Notes under the pieces: model-generated
What the model was told of the DNA's origin: nothing
What the model saw: the letters and a program-made list of their open reading frames with translations, nothing else
Database searches by the model: none
Shown here: one piece after another, positions 23,595 through 36,919 of the stretch
How the letters are laid out: each line of letters opens with the position of its first letter
Numbering within the stretch: position 1 is the stretch's first letter
Program-made: the position numbers and the translations under genes
Source: Climacteris rufus
Lineage: Eukaryota; Chordata; Aves; Passeriformes; Climacteridae
DNA: 64,000 bases
Reading direction: 5' to 3'
NCBI GenBank assembly: GCA_013398175.1
Contig: VZRZ01004921.1
Span: 431,912-495,911, forward strand

Positions 23595-24604
23595 ATACAG
23601 ACTTGCCGTCCATCCTGACTCCTTTTTGGGGTAGTTCTTGCTTATGTTTGCATTGTTATTGCTCTTGTCTCATTCTGCTTACAGGAGAGCAAGCCCCCAC
23701 TCTTCTGGCATAGGAAAAAAATACTGAAGGGCTAAAGAAGACATAACAGCAGAAATGTAGGGATTTTAAAAATAGTAAATTATAATGCCACACTTCTGCC
23801 TTCTTTTTGAGGGACTAGAATTGTTTAGGACTGATGCATGGGACTATGACAACATTAAACAATATGATCTATATTGGCTTGAATTCAGAGACAAAAGAGA
23901 TCACAGGAATAGATGAAACATGTCTTCCCATATGTCATTATTAAGAAACTAAAGCAGTGAAGTCGGTCAATGTGAAACAATATATTATTTAATCACAGCC
24001 ATGCAGTCCTGGCATAGGTAAATCAGGACTCAACCTGAGAGGGACTATCACAAAATTAGGACTGCTGCTTCAAAGACACTAGATTACTTTCATAGGTCAA
24101 CAAAAGAAGCAAGAAAGCATAAGAGAAAGAAAAAGGCAATGACTTTTGAGTGTATCTTAAAAGAGGAATTTGAGAACAAACCTCCTGGATGACTTCTAGG
24201 TATAAAAATATCTGAAAGCCAAATGGAGAGCAGGCATCTAAAATATAGGAAGGGAAGTCCATGAATCTCACATAGTTAAGAGGAATTCCTGAATGAGTAT
24301 TTTGAATAACTGTAATAAGATGAATAACTACCATTCAAGCTAGTAGAGTCCATATATTTCATCTTACAAAGAAAGCTTTCCCCTGCCCACTTTAGGTGAT
24401 GTTGGAAAAGAAAGGGAATATGAGAATATGAGCAACTACTGTGGAAAAGAGATGTCTGAGATGGTCTGATGAAGAATTAGTCCACATCTGCTACAGAGAC
24501 ACAAAAACGAAATAGGAATATGGTTCCCAAAGTCATACATGCACAGAACAGGGGAGGGAGATGCAAAATAAATTCTTGTCTGAACCTGATAATAGGAATA
24601 GGTA

Positions 24605-24725
24605 AAGGAAAACAAACAAACAAAGCAAGCCCAGCAAACACTGTTCCATGAAAAAAAATTAATTCCCACAGAAAAAAACCAAACCAAACAAAAAGAAAAA
24701 AAAACCCAACCACAAAACAACACCC
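24605..24725. repeat. A/C-rich low-complexity tract
   Basis: Runs of AAAC and AAACC units such as AAACAAACAAACAAAGC and AAACCAAACCAAAC, ending CAAAACAACACCCC. Confidence 0.85.
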
Positions 24726-27467
24726 CACAGATCATAATAATGGTTTTATATTACTTTCCTGTGAAGAAGTGCATGAGATAAGACCAAAGGAAAAACATTT
24801 ATAAGCTGCCAAAAAGTAAATAAATTAAAACTCCAACAGAAAAACCTACCTCTACTTCAAAACTGTTTGTTTGAAGTAACCCGTGTGATGAAATTAAATG
24901 TGTCATATTCTTGAAACTCTTTTAGAGTGTCTTTACAAGTTTACAGTCAGGAGAAAATACAAAGCAACTCATAATTAACCTCTGGATCCATTTCATTTTA
25001 TGCTTGTTCAGAGAGTGTAGAAAAAAGAAAGTTGTTTCAGTTATCTATGTGAAGAGATGTATTCTTATCACATATGCAAGATTTAAAACCAGTTTCTATT
25101 TCTCAGGCATTGAAAAAGGCTTATGGTGGAGGTAGTTGTATGTTACAGTTTAATCCTCACCCTGACAGGCAGCACTACAACCAGGAAATCACACCAGATT
25201 TGGTTACAGGGATTTTATAATGAGTCATCTTTGATCAGCACAGAGTTAGCTTGTGTTTCCCACCAACATTTGGTACCAGATTTTGGAAAATAGAAAAAGA
25301 TAACAGGGTTATCCCAAAAGGATGCTGGAAAATGCATGGCATAATCATTGGACATGTATGTATTTATATTGTTGTGCTCCCTGGGTGAGCATTTTAACAG
25401 GAGAACAGAGAATTCCAACAAAAGAAATCTTAAATCAGACACTGTAAAGAAAATTTGAACTTTGATTTTTCTACGTTTAGATATAGGGGTTTTTTTTGAT
25501 GTGTGTATATGGCAAAATATGCAATTGGTTTAAAAATATGAAAATGGATTAATTACAAGTACAATCATTAATGCTATGTGTCATGAACAACTGGATTTGG
25601 ATTCTATCACCAACATTTGCACCTTAATAAATTTGCCTAGGATTTTCTCAAAGAAAAAAAAATAAAAATAATTTTCCCTGAATTTTACTGCCCAGAGTTT
25701 GCTCTAAAATGCTTATAATTTGTTTTAGTACTGGATAAATCATGTCTGCAAAGACTTTTCCTGAGATATGTACCATGATGCAAGAGCTTCAAGTTAGCTG
25801 GATGTGTGTTTTGACCCAAAAGCATTATAGTTTTATTAGGACAGTACTACATTCATAATTCAGCTCCATGCTTCTGAATCAAAACTTTCATTCCAGCTAA
25901 CTGGGAATGTGACAATACACACATAAATCCTCAAGCAGCCTTTAGAAGTCCAGTTCTGGAGTCAAATTCAGGCACTGCTTCCTCGCAATTCAAACATGAG
26001 ACATCTCCCATTTTTTTTAAGATGTTAACTGCTTCCTGAGGCTCTGAAAAGTCTCTTTATAGTAGTTCAGTGATGATGCAACCCATCTTATTATTTGCTT
26101 ATAACGTTTAGAAAATTTTGTCTAAGGCTGATTCTTGACCAGGGATACTATTCAAGCAAGAATGACCCTTACTGCAGCCCCCAGAAAAAATCAGGAGTTC
26201 TGCACTTGCAGCCCTATGGTTTCCACTTGTGAGAAAAAGAAATGTCAAAAAACTGGGACAAGTATTTTGTCTGACACAAAAATTATTATTACAGAAATTA
26301 TTCATGTTTTACTAAAAACCATTACACACCGGGACAGCAACTTAACATTGATCTGCTGTGTTCTCTCAGTTTGCTATGAACCAACTCAAAATTGTTAAGG
26401 TGAACTTTTGATATAGATAAAATAAACTAAGGAACAGTTGAGTAGGCTTTTTTGACATTCATATTATGTAGCTGAATGTAATATTGTTTAGTTCTTGTGC
26501 AAGGAGACTCCTTATCTGGGGCAAGGAAAAATTATTCAGTTTCTTCCTCTGACTTGATCAGATACCTGTAATTAATATTGTTACATGATTGCTATAGCTA
26601 GTAGGCTTCTAACAATTCTGAAATTAGTTTTTAAAAAAAAAAACTTCCAAATTCCTTACCACTAGATCAGAAAATTAGAACTTGTTGGCTCCAACCTGCT
26701 GGTTAGGGCATTGTCTCAGGAGGAAGGGCACCAAAACCTTTTCTTAAGTTCTAATATGTTGTTAAATAAATATCTTTATGGTAACTAGAACAAATAACAT
26801 AAGAAAACCTAAAATAGTACTCTGTAATAGCTTATATTTCAAGAGAGAGTACAATCGAAAATGAAAAAATTCAGCTTGATGAAAACTGTAGTACATACAC
26901 ATCACTATGATCATTTGGGCTCTGCAACCCAAAGACAAGCATCACAGAAGCCTTAGTGCTACTTATAATCCACAAAGTCAAGTTATCATTATGCAAACAA
27001 ATCTTTTTTACCTAAACAGCATTAATAGGAGACATTTGAAGCCATCTTTGCTCTTCCAAATTCTATGAAAGGGTTCTGATATCAAACATTTTTGCCTCTC
27101 TTCTTCATAACTACTTCTACTCCTTATATATTTAAGACAAGAATCCGTCACATGACTGTCACAAAACAGCACTGTCTTAGTTTCCCTTGTTAAATAGAAC
27201 TTTGGTGTAGAAATTGGTGTTGTGGATATAACATTATAAGTTTTACCAACCTTTTTCTAAGACTTAGGAACTGTCAAAAATTAAGCATGTGAACTACAAC
27301 ATCAATTTTTAGTCTTAACTTCTCACTTTACAGTTTTCTTCTCTTTTGCCATCTTTCTCAGAAATGCTCTATGTTGTGAAGAATGTAAACAGAGAATGAA
27401 AACATTTATGAAAAGATTTACTGCTGCCAGATTATTTTCTTTAAACTTTAACTTCTACCTTGTTTTG

Positions 27468-27530
27468 ATTTCTTTTTTTTTTTTTTTTGGTTGGTTGTTT
27501 TTTTCTTTGCTTTGTTTTGTTTTGTTTTGA
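27468..27530. repeat. T-rich tract with TTTTG units
   Basis: A poly-T run of about 17 bases followed by GGTTGGTTG and TTTTGTTTTGTTTTG units; the plus-strand complement type of the A/C tracts elsewhere. Confidence 0.88.
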
Positions 27531-29329
27531 TGCAATTGCGACTGTATTGAAGAACTGAGCCTGCTCTTCTCTGCTTTGTGACAACCAGGGTATAACTGTG
27601 AGAAACAAGGGGCACATATTTTGTACTGATATTGCAAGTATATTTTTCTGTTCCTTTTTTTAAAAGGCCACAAATTAAACCACTTTAATAATTAATTTCT
27701 AAGATATATCTCAAAATAATATTTGTTTTATTTGAATTTATTTGGAAAATATCATTCAAAGTCTAGCTGATTACAGTTTAGAGATATGGCTACCCAATGC
27801 TGTCCAGCCTAAGATGCTTTGTCCTGTGCTCTGTACATTTCACTAATGAATCTATGCTTTAGACTGAATTTTGGTTTAGTTTATTTTTCAAAGTTAAAGC
27901 CTTAGAGAAACTGATTTAATCAACCATCGTTTTAGAATAATGCCAGTGCAAAATAATTTTTCAATGTTAAAAATTTTCACAGATATTTCTTAAAAGTGCT
28001 TTTGTTTTTTGTTATTTTGCTGATTGACCCTTTAAACCAGAAAAGGAATTGACCTTTAACTCTCCTGTAAGAGATATTTTGGTCTTTTTTTTTTTTTCCT
28101 GTGTCCATGAAGAGGCATTCATATTGTCCATGTGCTAAACCTATGCATATGACCATTTCTACAGCTTTTAAATATTAACAACTATAATTACATTCAGTAT
28201 TCTGTGTATTACTGGTTATAGAGACTTGATGGCATCCCACCAGCATTAAAGCTAATCCTGCTACTGCCCTGATCCAGGGGAATTTGTTACCCACAGCAGC
28301 GTTGTGTGCAGGGAGTGGTAGAACTCAGCCGGGGCTCAGTAGGCATCCATGAATTCTAGTGAGCCTCTGTCAGTTAAAGAGCTTAAAGCAAGAGTGACTG
28401 TGCCAACAGCCTCTATTGTACAGAAGAAGTACAAAAGTTTTATCTGATTGTTGAGGACGTTGAAAATAATGTGTAACTGCTTACCAACGTTGAAATTGCA
28501 TAATAATACACAACTATCACAACAAACTTTTCATTCTGTCTATACAAGAAATGAAAGATGAAAGAACAAATGTAAATTGTAACTCTCTTGTCCCCTGAAG
28601 CACAGATTACCTACACCATCAGCCAGGACTACTGACAGACATGGAGGAAACATTACCAACAATATGAAAAATTAGGACTAGGCTTGCATTTTTACCAAAA
28701 CCATTATTGCAATGTAAGGTACATATATTTTTGTGAGAAACGAACATTACATTATTTTAAAAGTATAAGGCTTTAACAATAACTACATGTCACTCCTTGA
28801 GATGTTCCTACTATTTGTGAGCGAAAATCACTATGCTTTTCCAATATACCTATGATTATCATATTGTCATTATTAAAGTGTGTCAAGAGAAAGAGGACTA
28901 AAATCTTTACTGTTAGACCAGAATAGTCATCTTAGACACGGGACTGGTGTACTAGTATTTAACATATATAATATGTTAATATGGAGTTCAAAATAGCTGC
29001 TACAGTACTGAAGAACTCCAAAACCATAATCCAATTCCAGCTAACAGAGCAGATTTGTCTCTTCTTCTTTTGCCAAGCATTTTTTCCTTACGAGCTTTAG
29101 TTACCTGGTGTGCAGCAGATGGGGTCTTTTTATTAGTTGGTAGAGAACAGCATTTTAAGCATGAAGTGTTAATAATCTTGCTGTTACAGCAAACTGTGTC
29201 ACGTCCCTTTAACATCTCTTTCTCTCTAATTTTCATCCAAAGGTTTTGTTGGCTGAATTATACAAAATTGTTGTCTGAATTATACGCAATTTTTCTGGTT
29301 TTACATTTTTATTGTTAAGGAAGCTTTCC

Positions 29330-29833
29330 TGTCTGACCACCCAAGAGCCACACTGTGACAGTCATACTCCCACCTCCAGAGGCTTTCGCTGCAGGGACCG
29401 GAGCCCCATCATAGCTGGTGGCTCCAGTGATGTGATGGGTCCTGTCTGACTCCCTTCTCACCCCCCTCTCTCACAGTCAGACCAGGTTTCCCCACCGGTT
29501 CGACCCTGGGGCTCCTGCAGCAAAATCTCAGACCAGGATCCTTAAAATAATTCAGTCGTGGTGCAACAACAGAATAACAGCTTGAGCTGGTGCCTCCGAG
29601 GAGGGACCCCAAAAAAAAAGAAACACTGGGGCTTTGATACCCTCACAGTCCAAGCTCTGGGCTCTTCCAGCAGTGTCCTCAACTCCTGCTGTGTCTCTGA
29701 GTGTCCGGTCACCTGGCTGGACCACAGGTGCCTGTACTCTTTTTATGCAGAGTTGGCCCTTTTTTGGCTCCACCAGAGCCCCGCCTGCAGCTCGAGCTGC
29801 ATCTGCTACTGGCACTGAATGGATTCCTCAACA
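29330..29833. repeat. GC-rich LTR-like block, unclassified
   Basis: A 500-bp GC-rich island in AT-rich intron. Its outer sequences, TGTCTGACCACC and GGATTCCTCAACA, give TG...CA ends on either strand. The minus strand has a TATA-like GCATAAAAAGAG near 29740-29750. Flanks TTTCC and TTTAT match at only three of five positions, so a target duplication is not shown. I cannot assign a family; LTR is the best guess, minus orientation if the TATA box is real. Confidence 0.4.
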
Positions 29834-32800
29834 TTTATCACTCTAATTTCTTCACCAAGAGAGGAGTTCTCCTTATCTATACCCTCTGTTACTTCCAGCT
29901 TAAATGTACTATACAGAAAGCTTACGAGTGCCTCTCCCATATAGAGTCAGCAGGAGGCAGCAAAAATTTGAAAAGAGAACAGAATTGCAAGGCTGGAGGC
30001 AACTTCTGCCAACAAAATGAGTGTCACAGAGTCTACCGAAGAGCTTGCACTAATGAAAGAAGCTGTAAGAATAAGCAGCAAAGAAGGCAGAACAGAGTCT
30101 GCTGTGTTCCTGTACACCAACACTTACCGAAACAAGCAAAATGACTGTTTACTGGGGAGCATGATGGGGGTTAGGACTTGTAGAAATGTTTGTATAGATA
30201 TGTGTGAAAGTTATATGCATATGAAAGCTCTTATATTTACATATAAGTGGGGAAACAATGCAAACACTAGAGTTCTAACTGCAGTAAACTATCCTGTGCT
30301 GACACAGTTGACACTTTTTTTATTTTACTTTCATCAAAGTCTAACTAGAACTATCCAAGAAAATGAGCAGTCTTTGTTTTCTTGCTTATATTCTATATAC
30401 ATGCTTTATCGGTTCCCTCAAGAAATGAGTGTTGAGTTCCCATGCCTTTAGTTGATAAGTGTCTGTGACACTCATCCTGAATATTTCACTCATCCCGAAT
30501 ATTTAAGCAGATCATCAGTGAGGTTGTATAATACTTCTCTAAAGACTGAAGTACTAATGTCTAAATAGGTATTTTAGGGAAGGGACTTCAGTGGATGGCA
30601 AAATAGGAACAAAGAACAGGTAAATATTCTAGGCAACATCAGCAGGACTAATATTTTCAACTGTTTTAAAGTTGCTCAGAAATGTCTTTTAAAAAAAATT
30701 TCTTTCACTTGTACATAAGTATCAAACAGAGGCAGTTTGGGATTAAATGTTCTTTTTCAGGAATTTGCCTTGGATTTTTAAATTTTTGTTTTAATATTAT
30801 GAAATTGAAATTATTGTTTATTCATCTAATTTGCCTTTGAGAGGGCCATAAGAAAAATCCAGTTCTCCACAGTAAAAAAAAAAAAAAAAAATCACCTTTT
30901 CAATGGAAACGTAGCACCACCTTCAAAACTTAGATTTGTTCTTCCATCATCTACTACAAATGGCTGAATGGGAGGCTTTTGGAAAACAATAATTCAAAGT
31001 GATGGAAAGAAACATGTTAAAGCAAGTACATCCCAAATACATGCTGAATTTAACAAAACCTAAGACTTTAAAGTGCGCCATGCCTGTAGTACTCTCCACT
31101 TCTAGTGACCAATGAATATCTAGTTTTAGGTGTTGAACTGAGAGCTAATCTTTGCACAACCATCTACTCTTCTTCTACCAGGCCTTCCTGAGAGGGGAAA
31201 CCAGTTGCCTGATTCAAATACAGAGGGAACAAGAGCTAGATTTAAAAGGCAACAATCAGAAAGTTTGAAAGTAATGGCAAAAAATTCACAAGAAAGGGAA
31301 AAAAAATGTACGAAGGAGAAAGACAGTGAGATAGCTAGAAAAAGCCTGAACACTGTGCAGGCACTGTTCCGTGACAGTCACAATTCTGATGTGTTATCAA
31401 CATTATTTTGGCCCTAAATATGAAACGGAGAATCATATGGGCTGCTCTGAACAAAACTAAGCTGCAATATATACAGTAAAACAAGAAGCAATAGAAAAAC
31501 AAGAACTGAAAGGCTAAAAAATGGGAAAAAAAAATTATAGCAAACCTCACTGAAATTGAGGGCACACAGTGGTGTGGGATACAAGCCCCACCTCTCCAAA
31601 ATATCTCATCCTCTATCATAACAAAGCCCATCTTACACATTAACATTTCTATTTGAGGACTACACCAGAAATGATGATCATTTATTGTATTTTAAGTGCT
31701 TTTGAACGTTCATGCCCTAAAATGTGTATTCAATTTTTAGTATATTCCATAGATACAACAGAGTAACATACAAGCAGATGGCGCTGCTTCATGCTATATT
31801 TTTAATCTCAACATAAGTGCTTTTCATTTTAGCCTCTGCTGTTCTGTACTGCAGGTGCATTTGCAGACTACTGGAAACCAGGTCTGGTAGAACTGAGAAA
31901 GGAATGTGACTTCTCAGTATGAGTCAGGTTTCCTATTCGACTTCAAAAACATGAAAGAAAAGCTGATATGGCAATAAAAAGTAGCTTCTTGAATAAAATA
32001 ATATATGCCACATGAAATGCCAGCTTAGAGAAACCATACCGTTTTGGCTCTTGTTAATTTGAAAATTCACTGACTTTATAGCTCCTCTAGCAGAGGCATT
32101 GAGCATCAGAGTTCAGTTCAAAAGCATTAAATTAGTGAAGATATTCATACTTTTTGGACACATCTCTTTTGCTTATGCAGGAGAACTTCTTTCATGTTAG
32201 AAGCCTGAAGCAGAAAATAATGTGACAGTGAGGTGACAGAAATCAAACTAGCGCTTTTATTAGCAGAAACAATGTGGACTTTGCGATATAATTACTTCCT
32301 GATAGATTAAAACTTTTCAGAATAAGACATTTTTGATTGCTATCATGTGTAGTAGAACTTACATTACTTTGATAGATGAAAAACTGATCTTGTCACTCTT
32401 ACCAGAGTTCAGATGGTTTGTTTTATAGAAGCATACATACAATCCAGAGAACCACACTCACAGTCCCTTTTTTTTCAAGTATGCTGACATAAAACAGAAA
32501 ATTTAGCCAGGTATTTTTTTGATTTTTCAGGATTTTTCTTTCTATTTGTGTTTTAAAAAAAGAAAAAGTAGTTGAGTAACCTTTTTGTTTGTTTGTTTAA
32601 GAACAATTTGTTCTATAGATTTCAGTGGGGAGGACACATCATGCTGAATAATCTCCTCCCCCACCAACTTGTCCTTTCCTGCCAAAAGTAAACCAGTGTA
32701 TTTATTTCCAATTTAGTTCCTTCTAGTTGTGTTTGTTCCAATTCCAAAAATATTTCAAGCCCATAAATGCACATAATGAAGAAATTGATACATAGTGCAA

Positions 32801-35221
32801 GTGCTATATAAATTTTTTGCTTCCCTTTGTCCATGTGAAGAGGAGTAGTGAACACAAACTGCTCTGAAGCTGATAAATTACCTGTCACCTAACAAAACTT
32901 CCCTGTTCCAAACGTATTTGACACTGGCACTTTGGAGTTCTGCTCAGAAGAGCTGCAGGAATAGATACATTCCAGCCTGACAGGCTAACAACAGACAGTG
33001 AGATGATGTGCCAACACAGTTGAAATTATTTTCCAAAGCGTTTCATAATGTACAGAACAAATTCGGAAAAAGTAAAGTAGTCCAAGACCATCTATCAAAC
33101 TCTGACGACATTCTCCCACAATGAGAATTTAGAAAATCAGGATCTCAATGCATACACAAGTGCAATATGAGCCTCTGTGGAAAGTGGAAACCTCTTTGCA
33201 GGAGGTGGGAATTCTCTGACACTTCCAAACGACTTGACACTAAGGATGTCTATATTCTGCAGCACACCTTCATTGCATAGACCAGTGTCATACTTCTTTC
33301 TTTAATTAAAACTGTTTTCGTATGTTTTATGTTCTAGAAATCTGAATTCAGACAGCCACATATTCTGAATGCCTTCATAACTTACATACATTATTTGATT
33401 CTACCAAGACTTCATTTTGCCAACCTATTTACTGCCCACATCTATATTTTTAACACAGCTATGCACAGAACTTAGTTAAGGAAGCTATATAAAAGCACTA
33501 AAGTTTATATTTAAATTTTGCATGAATATTTAATTTATACAGAATTGTAATTGCTAAAAGCAGGCTGCTTATTTTTAAGTCTTTGACTCTGAAAATAACA
33601 GAATTGAATGTCAATTTAGCCTACAGTATGAACATTGACTTTGAATAAACAGTAATATTGTATAATTGTATATGAAAATTAGTTAATGGCAGTTTGAGCT
33701 TCCTGGCTGGATAACAATTCATTTTAACCATCCGTAATTCAATCAGATTACACCTTGTTTTACATATTTTAATAGAAGATTTCTTCTGGTTATTTTACAA
33801 ATTATATATGCAAATTATGTATTAAATAATTGATGAAGCACTGTGTTTTGCTTGTAGCTATAAGTGATGCTTTTCTTCACAAATATATTTAGGCAGTAGT
33901 TCTTTTCACAGCAAGATTTTTGCATAGTATTTTAAAAGATATTTAAACTCCTGCTGTGATGAGGGCTTACTTAGAAACACCAAGTATAATCTAGTAAGCT
34001 GATTTATGAAGCATTTTGTACAATATAGTGAAATAGCATTGTAGAAGAATTTCATTGCATAGGGATACTAATCTTCTGTGAAGATCCAAAACTCTGTAAC
34101 TCTTGGGTAACACTGTATTATTACAGTTATGATAGGACCAAGTATATCAGGGTAATTAGCCTTTCTGTTTTATTAATGCTTTATAAAACTGTTAGAGGTT
34201 AATGCTGCAGTTATTTTTTCCTACTGCCCATGTTCATCCTAGAATACACAGTAAAAGGAGAAATAGAGTAATTAATCTCTTACTAGACATGTGGTAAATG
34301 ATGTAATGGAATATTATGTATCATTCATTATTTACAATTAGATATATATATATAGGTAGGTAGATATACACAGACATATATAGCAAGGATATTTTAATAT
34401 TAAATATCTCAAAATCTATCCCATAACCTGTTGTATAATAGTGACAGTGTTTTAAATATTACTTCCCTCTCCTTATTTTTAACTGAACAATTAACTTATG
34501 GTCAGTATTTCTGCAAAAGGACTTTTTGAAATAAAATTGGATATTTACAGACAGGCTAGACCCACAAAATCTTAGATACTTAAGCTCTGTGTTTCCTTGC
34601 CTTGTAATTACTACATTGGTAAGTCACAAACAATCCTTTCTCTCATTTGCAGATATGCACAATATAAATGAGAATTTGAAAAAATGTTGTCCTTTTCAAG
34701 CTGTGAGATTTGAACAAATTAAGAATAGCTTTCATGATTGAAAAGGCTAGAAAGTTCATGATACTGTGTAGGCACTTAGGAAGTTTCTGATTGAGCACTT
34801 ACAAATGAGTACTGTTTCAGTGTCTGTAAATTAATGTAACACAATACAACACATAAACACAGAGTGACTTCCCCTAACAACAGTGAGATCTTCAGAGACA
34901 ACTGCTATAGAAACTAAGGAAAAGAGAAAGCAAAGACACAACAATCTTCCTCTGAAGAATCTCAATCTTAAATGTATGTATTTCAAAGGCTTCCATTTTC
35001 CTTATGAAAGGAGGGATATATCTGCCAGTAAACACAGAGAATGCTAAAGAGATATTCACTAAAGGTCAGAAAAGAGCTACAGATGAAGCCTGTCAGTTTT
35101 CACCCTTGTGTTGCAATGCTTCATGGAGAGGCTAAGAAACAGCAGTCTTTGAAAAGCAGTGCTATTTGTAAAAGGAAATCCTAATTTCCGCAGTTAGGAA
35201 TTTATCTTTTTAAAGGACACA
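29834..35221. other. CSMD1 intronic DNA, no recognised element
   Basis: AT-rich intron. Contains a poly-A run at about 30873-30890, an imperfect 18-bp tandem pair at 30467-30503 and a TA/GATA-like patch at 34340-34368. A 144-codon open frame at 30017-30451 is judged chance. Confidence 0.55.
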
Positions 35222-35770
35222 AAGCAGATAACACTATAAAGTGCAACGTTCACGTGTTTCTCTGCCACGGGTAGAAAATATGAGTAACTCGGAGCCTTTT
35301 GCGTNNNNNNNNNNNNNNNNNNNNNNNNNNNNNNNNNNNNNNNNNNNNNNNNNNNNNNNNNNNNNNNNNNNNNNNNNNNNNNNNNNNNNNNNNNNNNNNN
35401 NNNNNNNNNNNNNNNNNNNNNNNNNNNNNNNNNNNNNNNNNNNNNNNNNNNNNNNNNNNNNNNNNNNNNNNNNNNNNNNNNNNNNNNNNNNNNNNNNNNN
35501 NNNNNNNNNNNNNNNNNNNNNNNNNNNNNNNNNNNNNNNNNNNNNNNNNNNNNNNNNNNNNNNNNNNNNNNNNNNNNNNNNNNNNNNNNNNNNNNNNNNN
35601 NNNNNNNNNNCTGCCGATCCGTGGCTGCGCCACCCCAGCTGCCGCATAGGGGGAGAAAGGACCGGCCCCTGCGGTCCCGGCCTCGATGTAAGCCATGCCC
35701 AGAGGCACCGCAACATTTCTCTTAAAAGATTTAGTAAAGCATGTCTCTTGATATGCTGTCATTCTTCTTC
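35222..35770. other. GC-rich segment interrupted by an assembly gap
   Basis: The sequence on both sides of the gap at 35305-35610 is GC-rich (for example CCGGCCCCTGCGGTCCCGGC at about 35661). It differs from the surrounding intron. I cannot tell whether it is a repeat, CpG-rich DNA or unique sequence. The LTR at 35776 follows directly. Confidence 0.45.
35305..35610. other. Assembly gap (306 N)
   Basis: Run of N. Any translation across it is meaningless. Confidence 0.99.
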
Positions 35771-35775
35771 TCTTG

Positions 35776-36919
35776 TGTGTTGGTTTTGCAGGGTCTGTTT
35801 TTTGGTGGGCGGGTGAGGCACAAAGATGGCTCCTTGTGTGAAGCTGCTGGCAGCTTCCACCACGTCCAGCAGAGCCAATCCCTGACGGCTCTGAATACCT
35901 GACGTGCTGCTGGCCATGGCTGGGCCAATTAGAGATGGAGGTAACACCTCTGCGACAACATATTTAAGAATTCAAAACAAAGTTTGTGGCGTGGTTTTCA
36001 GTCCGGTTAGAGAAGAGGAGGAATGAGAACAGATGAGAGAAACAACAATGGAGACACCAAGGTCAGTGAAGAAGAAGGAAGGGGAGGAGGTGCTCCAGAT
36101 GCTGGGGCCAAGACGTCCCTGCAGCCTGTGGTGAGGAACACGGGGAAGCCGCATCCCCCTGCAACCATGGAGGCCCATGGGGATGCAGAGATACACTCAC
36201 AGCCTGTAGGGAGGTGCCCACACCAGAGCAGGGGAATGCCTGGAGGGGCCTGTGGTCTGGTGGGAGTCGAGAGTGGATAAAGAGGCCTTGCTCCCAGGTC
36301 CGGTGGGAGTCACATGGATAAAAAGGCCTTCCTCCTGAGTCGGACTAGTTCGTCCTTGGAAGGACTGCTCCCCGTGGCAGAGTGACCCACAGCATCAGTG
36401 TTGAGAGGACTGTTTGCCTCTGGGAGGAATTCACATTGCAGCAGATTGGGAGGGCTGCTGCTCGTGACATTGGACCCACACCGGGAAGTACATGGAGAAC
36501 TGTCCCCCATGGGAGGGGACCTCACAATGCTTGCAGGGAACCGATTCCTCTCCCCGAGCTTTGGAAAAAAAATCCCGGGTGACGAACTGACCAGAAAAAA
36601 AAAACCAAAACAACCCACTCCTGTCTCCCTGTGCCGTCGGTGGAAAGGAGGGAGGGGCTGGGGGAAAAAGGTGTTTTAAGGGTTTATTTTACTTCTCATT
36701 ATCCTCCTCTGATTTTGTTAGCAATAAATCCACTTAATATCCTCAAGCTGAGCCTGTTTTGCCCTTGAAGGCAACTGATGAGTGTTTTCTCCCCATCTTT
36801 ATCTCAACTCCATGAACTTTTTTTAAATTTTCCCTTCTCTGTCCAGCTGAGGAGCAGGGGAGGGTGAGATAGTGGCTGCTCATGGGTGCCTGGCGGTTGG
36901 GCAGCCTCAAACCATGGCA
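35776..36919 (+). mobile_element. Solo LTR, long ERVL-like family, 1144 bp
   Basis: Starts TGTGTTGGTTTTGCAGGG and ends CTCAAACCATGGCA, with a perfect 5-bp duplication TCTTG at 35771-35775 and 36920-36924. Landmarks shared with the copy at 49312-50513 are AAGATGGCTCCT, TGGGCCAATTAG, a CATATTTAAG promoter-like box near 35958, CCTGTGGTGAG, and AATAAA at 36723-36728. It contains an internal 43-bp tandem duplication. No coding interior is present. Confidence 0.9.
36254..36339. repeat. Imperfect 43-bp tandem duplication within the LTR
   Basis: Two units, GGTCTGGTGGGAGTC... from 36254 and GGTCCGGTGGGAGTC... from 36297, each containing GGATAAAGAGGCC or GGATAAAAAGGCC. Confidence 0.88.

Larger units (their letters stand above)
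23191..29329. other. CSMD1 intronic DNA with low-complexity tracts
   Basis: Includes a somewhat GC-richer block at about 23290-23700 without a recognised family, with a C-rich hexamer-like run at 23569-23594. A/C tract at 24605-24725 and T-rich tract at 27468-27530. A second small GC-richer patch lies at 28215-28400. The remainder is AT-rich, with no exon seen on either strand. Confidence 0.55.

Noticed and set aside
28262..28321. Plus-strand CPDPGE peptide resembling a Sushi domain start
   Set aside because: It is on the strand opposite to CSMD1, lacks the rest of the domain and hits a stop after about 20 codons.
30017..30451. 144-codon open frame starting MSVTESTEELALMKEAV, overlapped by a 147-codon frame at 29701-30144
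   Set aside because: The second half is low in protein character, no splice sites or domain were recognised, and two overlapping long frames fit a GC-richer repeat edge better than a gene.
35241..35816. Long open frames across the first gap
   Set aside because: Length comes from N bases; only a few real codons remain on each side.
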